Positions 1 to 6,888 of a DNA stretch of 18,048 bases are shown here, piece after piece (the stretch's first letter is position 1; the number at the start of each line of letters is the position of its first letter). The notes beneath the pieces are model-generated. The model had not been told where the DNA came from. It saw only the letters and a program-made list of their open reading frames with translations, and did no database searches. This DNA comes from Clostridia bacterium. GTDB lineage: Bacteria; Bacillota_A; Clostridia; Christensenellales; Aristaeellaceae. The stretch spans positions 1 through 18,048 of the forward strand of contig JAFQIF010000005.1 of assembly GCA_017397695.1 (NCBI GenBank), in the 5' to 3' direction. Made by a program: the position numbers and the translations under genes.

Positions 1-139
1 CATCATGTACTACATCTATTACAATGCATTCAAGCTGAGCCGCTATGGCTACGGCAGCGCGATGGGCGTCATTCTTGCCGCGATCATCGCCGTGTTCAGC
101 GCTATGCAGTTCAAGCTCGCCAAGAGCGATAACGGCTGA
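1..139 (+). CDS. Carbohydrate ABC transporter permease, C-terminal fragment
   Basis: The reading frame is open from the window edge (first full codon at base 2) to a TGA at 137-139. The last 45 residues contain a YNAFKLSRYGYGSAMG segment followed by one hydrophobic helix (about ILAAIIAVFSAM) and a short charged cytoplasmic tail. That is the usual end of MalF/UgpA-type sugar permeases, where the last transmembrane helix begins just after a GYGSA-like turn. It is followed 17 bases later by a second permease of the MalG type, the normal gene order of heterodimeric CUT1 sugar importers. The solute-binding protein probably lies upstream, outside the window. The substrate cannot be read from this fragment; the downstream lyase suggests sialic acid or a related sugar. 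Confidence 0.85.
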   Translation, partial: IMYYIYYNAFKLSRYGYGSAMGVILAAIIAVFSAMQFKLAKSDNG

Positions 140-156
140 GAGGGGAGGAAAAAGTG

Positions 157-1053
157 ATGAGTGAAAATATCAAAACTGCTCCCCAGGTGCATCATTTCAA
201 GAAGCCCAAGTCCGGCAATCAGGATCACAGCGTCCATCAGACGACGCCGTATCAGGTGATCAGTGTGATCGTGCTGATCATCATTGCGTTCCTGTTCACC
301 TTCCCGCTGTACTGGATTGTCACTGGTTCCTTCAAGAGCGCTCAGGCGGTCAATGCACGTATCCCGGTCTGGTTTCCGACGGAGCCGGTGACGATCAACT
401 ACATCAAGCTCTTTGAAAAGCCGGCCTTCATGTGGATGTTCAATACCGTGTTCGTCTGCGTGATGGCGATGATCTTTACCTGCATTGCAGCCTCCATGGG
501 CGGCTATGCGCTGGCGAAGAAGAAATTCGTCGGCCGCACGCTGATCTTCTCCATCTTTGTGTGCGCGATGGCCCTGCCCAAGCAGGTGATCCTCATTCCG
601 CTGCTCAAGGAGATGGCGTTCCTCAATCTGCATAACACGCTCTGGGCCGTGATCCTGCCGACCGTCGGCTGGCCGTTCGGCGTGTTCCTGATGAAGCAGT
701 TCTCCGAGAATATCCCGGGCGAGCTGCTGGAGGCTGCCAAGATTGACGGCGCCGGCGAGGTGCGCACGTTTACGCAGATTGTCTTCCCGATGATCAAGCC
801 GGGCATTGGCGCGCTGGCGATCTTCACGTTCATCAATACCTGGAACGATTATTTCCTGCAGCTGATCATGCTCAACAGCACGGAGGTGCTTACCATCTCC
901 CTGGGCATTGCCAAGCTGCAGAGCGAAATGAGCACGGACTACGGCCTGATTATGGCCGGCGCTGCGCTGGGCTCTATCCCGATCATCATCATCTTCCTGA
1001 TGTTCCAGAAGTTCTTCACCCGCGGCATCACCATGGGCGCCGTCAAGGGCTGA
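157..1053 (+). CDS. Carbohydrate ABC transporter permease, MalG/UgpE type
   Basis: This 298-residue inner-membrane permease of a CUT1 sugar importer has a long hydrophilic N-terminus (residues 1-32), a first helix at about 33-55 (PYQVISVIVLIIIAFLFTFP) and about six helices in all. The coupling loop that docks on the ATPase is clear: EAAKIDGAGEVRTF begins near residue 192 and ends in PMIKPG. The C-terminal FFTRGITMGAVKG is characteristic of MalG-like subunits. A GTG three bases upstream could also start it, but the GGAGG at 144-148 is better spaced (8 nt) for the ATG at 157. It pairs with the permease just upstream to form the channel. No ATPase gene is present here; such importers often share an ATPase encoded elsewhere. 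The substrate is inferred only from neighbours (N-acetylneuraminate lyase, SGNH esterase). Confidence 0.93.
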   Translation: MSENIKTAPQVHHFKKPKSGNQDHSVHQTTPYQVISVIVLIIIAFLFTFPLYWIVTGSFKSAQAVNARIPVWFPTEPVTINYIKLFEKPAFMWMFNTVFVCVMAMIFTCIAASMGGYALAKKKFVGRTLIFSIFVCAMALPKQVILIPLLKEMAFLNLHNTLWAVILPTVGWPFGVFLMKQFSENIPGELLEAAKIDGAGEVRTFTQIVFPMIKPGIGALAIFTFINTWNDYFLQLIMLNSTEVLTISLGIAKLQSEMSTDYGLIMAGAALGSIPIIIIFLMFQKFFTRGITMGAVKG

Positions 1054-1189
1054 GCGGGCGGGCCCCGCGGCCACTACGTTTCGCCTTGCTTCTAAGGCCA
1101 TCGCACGGCCGGAGGGGCCTCCGATGGCTTGCATGGGCAGACTGCGAGGCTTTGCGGTTCCAAACCCGTTTTCTGCGGCCGGATGGGCC
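1054..1189 (+). other. GC-rich intergenic stretch with imperfect hairpins
   Basis: No coding sequence is supported between the permease stop and the nanA promoter. A long-range dyad GCCATCG (1097-1103) / CGATGGC (1122-1128) encloses a smaller GGCC...GGCC element, and GCGGG/CCCGC repeats lie just after the stop codon. No T-tract follows either dyad, so neither is a convincing terminator. It may be mRNA-stabilising structure or a repeat family member. Confidence 0.4.
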
Positions 1190-1218
1190 TTGAAAACTGG
1201 ACTGTACATGTGTATAAT
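1190..1218 (+). promoter_or_regulatory. Sigma-A promoter upstream of nanA
   Basis: TTGAAA at 1190-1195 and a perfect TATAAT at 1213-1218 are separated by 17 bases, giving a predicted start near 1225 and a leader of about 40 nt before the lyase ATG. The lyase can therefore be transcribed independently of the ABC permease genes. Confidence 0.75.
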
Positions 1219-1267
1219 AACCTGCGTGTGAAGAAAAGAATCTGCTGCGAGAAAAGGAAACAAGTAT

Positions 1268-2185
1268 ATGAGCAATCATGAAAAATATCATGGCGTAATC
1301 CCCGCGTTCTATGCCTGCTATGACGAGGAAGGCAATGTGAGCGTGGAGCGCACCAAGAAGTTTGCCCGTCATCTGGTGAACAAGGGCGTCAAGGGCCTGT
1401 ATGTCGGCGGTTCCTCCGGCGAGTGCATCTACCTGGAGAAGGAAGAGCGCATGGCGACCCTTGAGGCCGTGATGGAAGAAGTGAAGGGCGAGTGCACGAT
1501 CATCGCGCACGTGGCCTGCAACAATACACAGGAGAGCGCGCAGCTGGCCGCCCATGCCGAGAAGCTGGGTGTGGACGCCGTGGCGTCTATCCCGCCGATC
1601 TACTTCCGCCTGCCGGACTATGCGATCGCGCAGTACTGGAACGATATTTCCGCCGCTGCGCCGAATACCGATTTCATCATCTACAACATCCCGCAGCTGG
1701 CGGGTGTGGCGCTGAGCGTGAATCTCTTCAGGGAGATGCGCAAGAACCCGCGCGTCATCGGCGTGAAGAATTCCTCCATGCCCACGCAGGATATTCAGGG
1801 CTTTGTCGACGCCGGCGGAGAGAACTGCGTGGTCTTCAACGGACCGGACGAGCAGTTCATCGCAGGCCGCGCGATCGGCGCATGCGGCGGCATCGGCGGC
1901 ACCTATGCGGCGATGCCGGAGCTGTTCCTGAAGATGGATGAACTGGTGAAGGAAGGCAAGTTTGTCCAGGCTCAGCCGATCCAGCATGAGGTCAACGGCA
2001 TCATCGCCGATCTGTGTTCCAGCCATGGCCACATGTATGCGGTCATCAAGAAGGTGCTGGAGATCAACGAGGGCCTGCAGCTTGGCTCCGTGCATAAGCC
2101 GATGATCGGTGTAACCGAGGCGGATATGCCCAAGGTTGAGGCTGTCGCCGCGCGCATCCGCGCCGCGATCGCAAAGTTCTGCTGA
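1268..2185 (+). CDS. nanA: N-acetylneuraminate lyase-like DapA-family aldolase
   Basis: This 305-residue protein belongs to the class I aldolase (DapA/NanA) TIM-barrel family, which has a usual length of about 300. Visible family features are the GGSSGE sugar-carboxylate binding loop (residues 47-52), the catalytic tyrosine in YNIP (Tyr139) and the Schiff-base lysine in GVKNSS (Lys167). A GGIGGTYAAMPELF segment near 207-220 fits the lyase side of the family. N-acetylneuraminate lyases cleave sialic acid to N-acetylmannosamine and pyruvate in the cytoplasm. The GLYVGGSSGE loop resembles the NanA form more than the dihydrodipicolinate synthase form, and the neighbouring sugar transporter and esterase support a sialic-acid role. 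A 2-keto-3-deoxy sugar-acid aldolase remains possible. The ATG at 1268 follows an AAAAGG-like ribosome site. No nanE or nanK is seen in the window. Confidence 0.85.
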   Translation: MSNHEKYHGVIPAFYACYDEEGNVSVERTKKFARHLVNKGVKGLYVGGSSGECIYLEKEERMATLEAVMEEVKGECTIIAHVACNNTQESAQLAAHAEKLGVDAVASIPPIYFRLPDYAIAQYWNDISAAAPNTDFIIYNIPQLAGVALSVNLFREMRKNPRVIGVKNSSMPTQDIQGFVDAGGENCVVFNGPDEQFIAGRAIGACGGIGGTYAAMPELFLKMDELVKEGKFVQAQPIQHEVNGIIADLCSSHGHMYAVIKKVLEINEGLQLGSVHKPMIGVTEADMPKVEAVAARIRAAIAKFC

Positions 2186-2202
2186 TCGAATACATGTTCT
2201 CG

Positions 2203-2235
2203 GGCCTCCGGTTTCATGCCGGAGGCCATTTCCAA
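2203..2235 (+). terminator. Candidate terminator after nanA
   Basis: A perfect 9-bp stem, GGCCTCCGG (2203-2211) / CCGGAGGCC (2219-2227), has a 7-nt loop and starts 18 bases after the nanA stop. The downstream run (ATTTCCAAATTCTCTTT) is only moderately T-rich, so termination may be partial and allow read-through into the esterase gene. Confidence 0.6.
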
Positions 2236-2317
2236 ATTCTCTTTCAACCGCCGCGAAGCGAAGAAGGGGTTCGGGGACGATAGCCCCGAGCGGGGTTTGG
2301 GGCGGCAGCTCCAAGAA
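2236..2317 (+). repeat. Hairpin-rich intergenic element before the esterase gene
   Basis: Two successive small hairpins are visible: TCGGGG/CCCCGA around 2269-2289 and TTGGGGC/GCTCCAA around 2298-2314, the latter with one wobble pair. The text is G-rich and unlike the flanking coding sequence. It resembles short dispersed hairpin elements common between genes of gut Clostridia. Whether it is repeated in this genome cannot be judged from one copy. Confidence 0.35.
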
Positions 2318-2327
2318 AGGACTTCAT

Positions 2328-2987
2328 ATGGAACTCAAAGGCGCAGTCATCAATTTTCTGGGCGACAGCATCACCGAAGGCGTGGGCGCCTCCTGCGAGG
2401 GAAACCGCTATACCGACGTATTTGCCCGGCTGTATGGCGCGAAGGTGAATAACTATGGCGTGAGCGGCTCGCGCATTGCGAATCAGCGCATGAACACCGG
2501 CGAACGGCATGAAGCGCATTTCTGCATGCGCATGGAGGAGATGGATCCTGCAGCGGATGCGGTGGTCGTCTTCGGCGGTACCAATGATTATGGCCACGGC
2601 GACGCGCCCATCGGCAGCTTTACCGATCGCACGCCGGATACCTTCTATGGCGCATGTCATTATCTGATGCGCGGCCTGCTGGCGCGCTATTGCGGAAAGC
2701 CGATTCTGCTCTTGTCGCCGCTGCATCGCATGCATGAGAACGATCCTGCGGGCGACGGTACGGATCGCAAGCTGGAGGTTCGCGCGCCGCTTTCCCGCTA
2801 TCGTGAGATTCTGATGGAGGTTGCCGCATATTATGCGATTCCGGTGCTGGATCTGTATGCAACCAGCGGCATGCAGCCCGCGCATGATATCTGCCGCGAG
2901 CGCCTGATGCCCGACGGCCTGCATCCCAGCGACGAGGGGCATGCCATCATTGCCAGGCGCGTGGGCGAGATGCTGAAAACCCTGTAA
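2328..2987 (+). CDS. SGNH/GDSL-family hydrolase, possible sialate or carbohydrate O-acetylesterase
   Basis: This is a cytoplasmic 219-residue SGNH hydrolase. All four conserved blocks are visible. Block I is FLGDSITEG with nucleophile Ser14. Block II is NYGVSGSRIA with the oxyanion-hole glycine. Block III is GGTND with Asn86. Block V is DGLHPS with catalytic Asp196 and His199. There is no signal peptide. An in-frame extension back to 2136 exists, but the ATG at 2328 has an AAGAAAGGA ribosome site and starts directly at the conserved domain. The family removes acyl groups from sugars or lipids. Lying just after the NanA-like lyase, it plausibly removes O-acetyl groups from imported sialic acid or a related acetylated glycan; that substrate is inference. 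It ends just before a strong bidirectional terminator. Confidence 0.88.
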   Translation: MELKGAVINFLGDSITEGVGASCEGNRYTDVFARLYGAKVNNYGVSGSRIANQRMNTGERHEAHFCMRMEEMDPAADAVVVFGGTNDYGHGDAPIGSFTDRTPDTFYGACHYLMRGLLARYCGKPILLLSPLHRMHENDPAGDGTDRKLEVRAPLSRYREILMEVAAYYAIPVLDLYATSGMQPAHDICRERLMPDGLHPSDEGHAIIARRVGEMLKTL

Positions 2988-2992
2988 ACACC

Positions 2993-3026
2993 AAAAATCC
3001 CTTCCGGAATTCCGGAAGGGATTTTT
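2993..3026. terminator. Perfect palindromic bidirectional terminator
   Basis: A perfect 34-nt palindrome has arms of 17 bases, starts with five A and ends with five T around a CCCTTCCGG/CCGGAAGGG stem. It lies between the plus-strand esterase (ends 2987) and the minus-strand beta-galactosidase (ends 3106). It can serve as an intrinsic terminator for both converging transcripts. Confidence 0.9.
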
Positions 3027-3105
3027 GCCTTACAGGGGATCGCGTAAAACATGTGGAGCGAGCACAGAGAAACCTCAGAATAAAAATGGTTTGCAAGCGA
3101 ACGCA

Positions 3106-5154
3106 TCAGGCTTCGCGATAAAAATCGTTGCGAAGCTCGGACATGACCAGATAGCAGGTTTTGCCGAAAAGCAGAGACGCAGGAATGCGCCAGGGCTTGC
3201 CGGTGAAGAAGTTGTCGGCGACCATCCAGCCGTCCGCGTAGATCTGCGCGGCATCGTATTCCTTGTCGATCTCTACAAAGCCTTCGCCTGTGGTCACTTC
3301 CAGCGCGCGCCAGATGCGCTTTCTGGGGCCGCCCAGATTGAGCTCGCGCAGATACAGCGGCTCAAACGGCTCGGCCACGGGGGTCGCCAGCAGCTTGGCC
3401 GGAGAATGGTCGCGGCGGACCTCTACGCGCTCAAAGCGGCCATGGGCGAAGCGGCGATAGGCAAAGCTGCCCTCCTCGATGGCGTGCAGTTCCCGACGCA
3501 GCAGGTAAAGATTGCAGCCTTCGCCGATATAGAGCTTGCCGCCGAGCCGGCGCAGGTATCGCGCCTGATCGAAGGTAAGCGTGATGATCTGTACATCGCC
3601 GAAGGTAAAGCTGCTGTCCGTGCCGGGTGTAAATGTCTGCGTTTTGCCGTCCGGCAGATCGAAGATATACGTGGGATTGACGCCCTCGACGGCGGCAAAG
3701 AAGAATGTGTTGTCCTGCCTGCACAGGGGCTGTGCCGTGGCGCAGCGCAGATGTGCGCTGCCCAGCGCCATATGCACCGGCATGAAGAAGCATGTATCGG
3801 CGCACACATCCATCACGGGGAAAGAAACGCCCAGCGCTTCGATCTGCGCGCCTCGGACATCGTCAAGCGGCATGCGGCGCTGATGGTGGCAGACGAAGAC
3901 GAAGCCGGAGGTTCCGTCCGTACGCAGTGCGCAGCGCAGGTTTTTGCTGTCCGTGCAGGGCACAAAGCGCTCGGCGCTTACGTGCTGCATCGGCGCAAGC
4001 AGATGGCCAAAATCGCAGACAAACAGATGCAGCATGTTCAGCATGCCGTATTGATCGCGTGCTTCGCCGTACTGGCTCAGGCAGGTCTGGAAATCGTAGT
4101 TGAGGATGGTTACGTCGTTGGGATAGCCGGTATCGCGGGACTCCTGCAGGGTGGACAGCGCGCCGATCTTGTTGGTGCCGCCGTGATACATGTAGTAGCC
4201 GACCAGGTTGTTGCCGCAGCCCAGCTTCACCAGCGAGAGCGCGTATGCGTCCATGGGCGAAACCAGCGGGCGGCGATGGTGTGTGACCTGAAGGCCGCTG
4301 CCCAGTTCGCAGGTGGCGAAGGGATAGCGCTCGTAGGGCAGGCGCCAGCCGTCTTCGGCGGTATCGTGCAGGATATCCATGCCCACGGCGGTGTCGTTTC
4401 GCGTGGGATCGAAGCAGAAGTGATGGCTGGGCGGCAGGGGCTCCATGGAAGTATCCCATGGGGCATCCACATAGCCGCCGAAGACGGGCAGAAGCTCGTC
4501 CAGGGGAATGCGTGCGCCGTATTTGCTGTTCCAGCCGGTGGCCGTATACAGTGGTGCGTCAAAGCCGATGGACAGCGCCAGGCGCTTGAGGGCGAGCAGG
4601 TGATCGGCATTGTCCACCAGCTCATTTTCGAACTGGATGCCGATGATGGGGCCGCCGTCCTTGTGAAACAGCCCCTTGACCTGCGCGTAAATCTGCTCGT
4701 ACCAGGTGCGCGCCTTGTCCATATAGCGTGCGTCGTTGGTGCGCAGGGGAATGCTGCTGAGCACCAGCCAGTCCGGGAAGCCGCCGTTGCGGCACTCGCC
4801 GTGCGCCCAGGGGCCGATACGCAGCATGACCTCCAGACCCTGTGCTGCGCATTCGCGTACGAACGCACGCAGATCGAGATCGCCCGTGAAATCGAACCGG
4901 CCCTCGGTCTCTTCGTGATAGATCCACAGCACGTATGTCGCCACGACTGCCACGCCGCCGGCTTTCATCTTCGCCAGCTCGCATGGCCAGTTTTCCCGGC
5001 TGTCGCGCGAGAAGTGGTATTCGCCCATCACCGGGATGACGGGTCTGCCGTCGCGGGAGATGTATTGGCTGTTGATGGCATACGAGCCGCCGCCCATGTG
5101 CATGTGACCTTCCAGCACGGGGGCAGGAACATAGGGAGAAAAGCGGATATTCAT
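3106..5154 (-). CDS. Glycoside hydrolase family 35 beta-galactosidase
   Basis: This 682-residue protein begins with the GH35 barrel: PVMGEYHFSRDSRENW (residues 41-56), then RIGPWAHGECRNGGFPDW (112-129). The acid/base lies in GGPIIGIQFENE, where Glu178 follows Asn177. The probable nucleophile is Glu283 in TCELG. YYMYHGGTN (about 320-328) matches the GGTN block of human GLB1-type enzymes. The C-terminal part is beta-rich, as in bacterial GH35 proteins. There is no signal peptide, so the enzyme should act in the cytoplasm on imported oligosaccharides. The ATG at 5154 is chosen because an AAGGAG site lies just upstream; the frame can extend further, but without a ribosome site or conserved residues. 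It probably releases terminal galactose from oligosaccharides brought in by the neighbouring ABC importer. The linkage preference is not readable. Confidence 0.92.
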   Translation of the reverse strand: MNIRFSPYVPAPVLEGHMHMGGGSYAINSQYISRDGRPVIPVMGEYHFSRDSRENWPCELAKMKAGGVAVVATYVLWIYHEETEGRFDFTGDLDLRAFVRECAAQGLEVMLRIGPWAHGECRNGGFPDWLVLSSIPLRTNDARYMDKARTWYEQIYAQVKGLFHKDGGPIIGIQFENELVDNADHLLALKRLALSIGFDAPLYTATGWNSKYGARIPLDELLPVFGGYVDAPWDTSMEPLPPSHHFCFDPTRNDTAVGMDILHDTAEDGWRLPYERYPFATCELGSGLQVTHHRRPLVSPMDAYALSLVKLGCGNNLVGYYMYHGGTNKIGALSTLQESRDTGYPNDVTILNYDFQTCLSQYGEARDQYGMLNMLHLFVCDFGHLLAPMQHVSAERFVPCTDSKNLRCALRTDGTSGFVFVCHHQRRMPLDDVRGAQIEALGVSFPVMDVCADTCFFMPVHMALGSAHLRCATAQPLCRQDNTFFFAAVEGVNPTYIFDLPDGKTQTFTPGTDSSFTFGDVQIITLTFDQARYLRRLGGKLYIGEGCNLYLLRRELHAIEEGSFAYRRFAHGRFERVEVRRDHSPAKLLATPVAEPFEPLYLRELNLGGPRKRIWRALEVTTGEGFVEIDKEYDAAQIYADGWMVADNFFTGKPWRIPASLLFGKTCYLVMSELRNDFYREA

Positions 5155-5222
5155 AGAAGCTCCTTTGCAGAAGGGGGATATGTGCAGATATACAGCGCGT
5201 GGAGATTTGACGCGTTCTTTAT

Positions 5223-5252
5223 ATCGTACCATAGATTGGAGAACTTGTGCAA
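5223..5252 (-). promoter_or_regulatory. Candidate promoter of the GH35 gene
   Basis: On the minus strand, TTGCAC (5247-5252) and an extended -10 TGGTACGAT (hexamer 5223-5228) are 18 bases apart. This would start the transcript about 60 bases before the GH35 ATG. The -10 lies inside a 15-bp motif (5218-5232) that recurs inverted at 5356-5370. Confidence 0.5.
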
Positions 5253-5336
5253 CAGCTCCTGCGCCGGTATGAGCCGGATATTTTGCTGCCGGGGCTGACC
5301 GGACACATCATTTCACAAACTGGTGTGCTCTCTTTG

Positions 5337-5365
5337 TTGCAAATCAGGACGAAACATGGTAAGAT
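5337..5365 (+). promoter_or_regulatory. Promoter of the CNNM/CorC gene
   Basis: TTGCAA (5337-5342) is followed after 17 bases by an extended -10 element, TGG plus TAAGAT (5360-5365). The predicted start lies near 5372. That makes an ATG at 5379 unlikely as the translation start and favours the ATG at 5442. Confidence 0.6.
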
Positions 5366-5441
5366 ATAAAAATGATGGATGCGTATACCCATAGGCGCGC
5401 CCATCAGAATACAGATAGAAAGCAGAGTTGAACATTTCCCC

Positions 5442-6719
5442 ATGGACGATGGCAGTAGTACGTTTATGCTCGTGACGCTGGTGATTCTGGTATTGATGTC
5501 GGCCTTTTTCTCCGCGTCGGAAACCGCGTATTCCTCGCTCAACCAGATCCGCCTCAAGAGCCGCGCCGATTCCGGCGATGCTCAGGCCCGCAAGGTGCTG
5601 GCGCTCTCCAAGCGCTATGACAGCCTTCTGTCCACCATTCTCATCGGCAACAACATCGTGAATATCACCATGTCCTCGCTGGGCACGGTGCTCTTTACCC
5701 AGATGCTCGGCGGCAAATACGGCCCCACGGTGTCCACGGCGGTGATCACTGTTGCGGTGCTCATCTTCGGCGAGATTACGCCCAAGAGCCTGGCCAAGGA
5801 GATGCCCGAGAGGTTTGCGATTTTCAGCGCGCCGGTGCTGAACTTGCTCATCGTGCTCTTCACGCCGCTCAACTTCATCTTCGGCGCATGGAAGAAGCTG
5901 ATCTCCCGCTTCTTCGGTGGCGGCGAGGTGGATGTGGTGACGGACGCCGAGCTGCTGACGATGGTCGGCGAGGCGGAAAACGACGGCGAGCTCAGCGATC
6001 ACGAGAGCGAACTCATCCGCAGCGCAATCGAATTTGACGACGTGGAGGTCGCGCAGATTCTGACCCCGCGCGTGGATGTGGTTGCCGTTTCGGACGAGGA
6101 TACCATGGAGGAACTGGCTCAGACGTTTGAAACGAGCGGTTACTCCCGCCTGCCGGTCTACCATGAGACGATCGACAATATCATCGGCGTGATCCACGAG
6201 AAGGATTTCTATGCCGCCATGCGCAAGAAGCACACGGACATAACATCCATCCTGGGCACAACCATGTACACCACCAAGACCACGCAGATCTCCGAGCTGC
6301 TGCGCCAGCTCAAGGAGGAGCAGCACCATCTTGCCGTCGTCGTCGACGAATACGGCGGCACGTCCGGCATCGTCACCCTTGAGGATATCATTGAGGAGCT
6401 TGTCGGTGAGATCTGGGATGAGCACGACGAGGCCGTTGAGGAATTCCGCCAGCAGGCGGACGGCAGCTGGCTGATTGCGGGCTCGGCGAGCGTTGCGGAC
6501 CTGTACGAAGAACTCTCCGTGCCCGAGGATGAGGAGATTTCCTCCATGACCGTGAGCGGTCTGGTGCAGGAGGCGACCAGCCGCCTGCCCAAGGTGGGCG
6601 ACAAGTTCACCATCGACCGCTACGACGGCGAGGTGACCCGCGTGGCGCACAGGCGCGTGCTGGAGGTTCGCCTCAGGGAGAATCCCGCAGAAGACAGGCG
6701 CAAAGAAAACAAAGACTGA
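5442..6719 (+). CDS. CNNM/CorC-type membrane protein with CBS domains (hemolysin C family)
   Basis: The product has 425 residues. An N-terminal CNNM (DUF21) membrane domain carries the SASETAYSSLN, LLSTILIGNNIVNI and FGEITPKSLAKE motifs (about residues 24-120). A pair of cytoplasmic CBS domains follows (about 195-330), including SRLPVYHE and VVDEYGGTSGIVTLED. A C-terminal CorC_HlyC domain (about 340-410) completes the family's usual order and length. Members are divalent-cation (Mg2+, Co2+) efflux or homeostasis proteins; the hemolysin name is historical. The frame extends to 5379, but the promoter places the transcript start only a few bases before that ATG. The 5442 start lacks a strong ribosome site, so the start is less certain than the product. 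A strong terminator follows directly, so this is a single-gene unit. Confidence 0.9.
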   Translation: MDDGSSTFMLVTLVILVLMSAFFSASETAYSSLNQIRLKSRADSGDAQARKVLALSKRYDSLLSTILIGNNIVNITMSSLGTVLFTQMLGGKYGPTVSTAVITVAVLIFGEITPKSLAKEMPERFAIFSAPVLNLLIVLFTPLNFIFGAWKKLISRFFGGGEVDVVTDAELLTMVGEAENDGELSDHESELIRSAIEFDDVEVAQILTPRVDVVAVSDEDTMEELAQTFETSGYSRLPVYHETIDNIIGVIHEKDFYAAMRKKHTDITSILGTTMYTTKTTQISELLRQLKEEQHHLAVVVDEYGGTSGIVTLEDIIEELVGEIWDEHDEAVEEFRQQADGSWLIAGSASVADLYEELSVPEDEEISSMTVSGLVQEATSRLPKVGDKFTIDRYDGEVTRVAHRRVLEVRLRENPAEDRRKENKD

Positions 6720-6725
6720 ATCAGC

Positions 6726-6758
6726 AGGCCCCGCCGGACAGAACGGCGGGGCCTTTGT
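6726..6758 (+). terminator. Intrinsic terminator after the CNNM/CorC gene
   Basis: A 10-bp stem GGCCCCGCCG (6727-6736) / CGGCGGGGCC (6744-6753) with a 7-nt loop is followed by TTTGT. It starts eight bases after the stop codon. Confidence 0.85.
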
Positions 6759-6888
6759 CATGCGGCGTATTGCTGCGGAAACAGGAAAAAATATAGCGCT
6801 GAATCTGATTGCCGGAAGGATTATCCATGTTCTGATCGAATTGATGGTACGCTGTTTGAATGAATTGAATGCAGAAGGAAGAAACCAT

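Noticed and set aside
1043..2314. A 423-codon minus-strand open frame antisense to nanA
   Set aside because: It covers the nanA promoter and terminator regions and shows no family motif. NanA catalytic residues are on the plus strand.
3025..5298. A 757-codon plus-strand open frame antisense to the GH35 gene
   Set aside because: The opposite strand carries a clear GH35 enzyme with catalytic motifs and a ribosome site. The antisense frame is low-complexity, rich in Ala, Gln and His with no domain, and is explained by codon bias at high GC.
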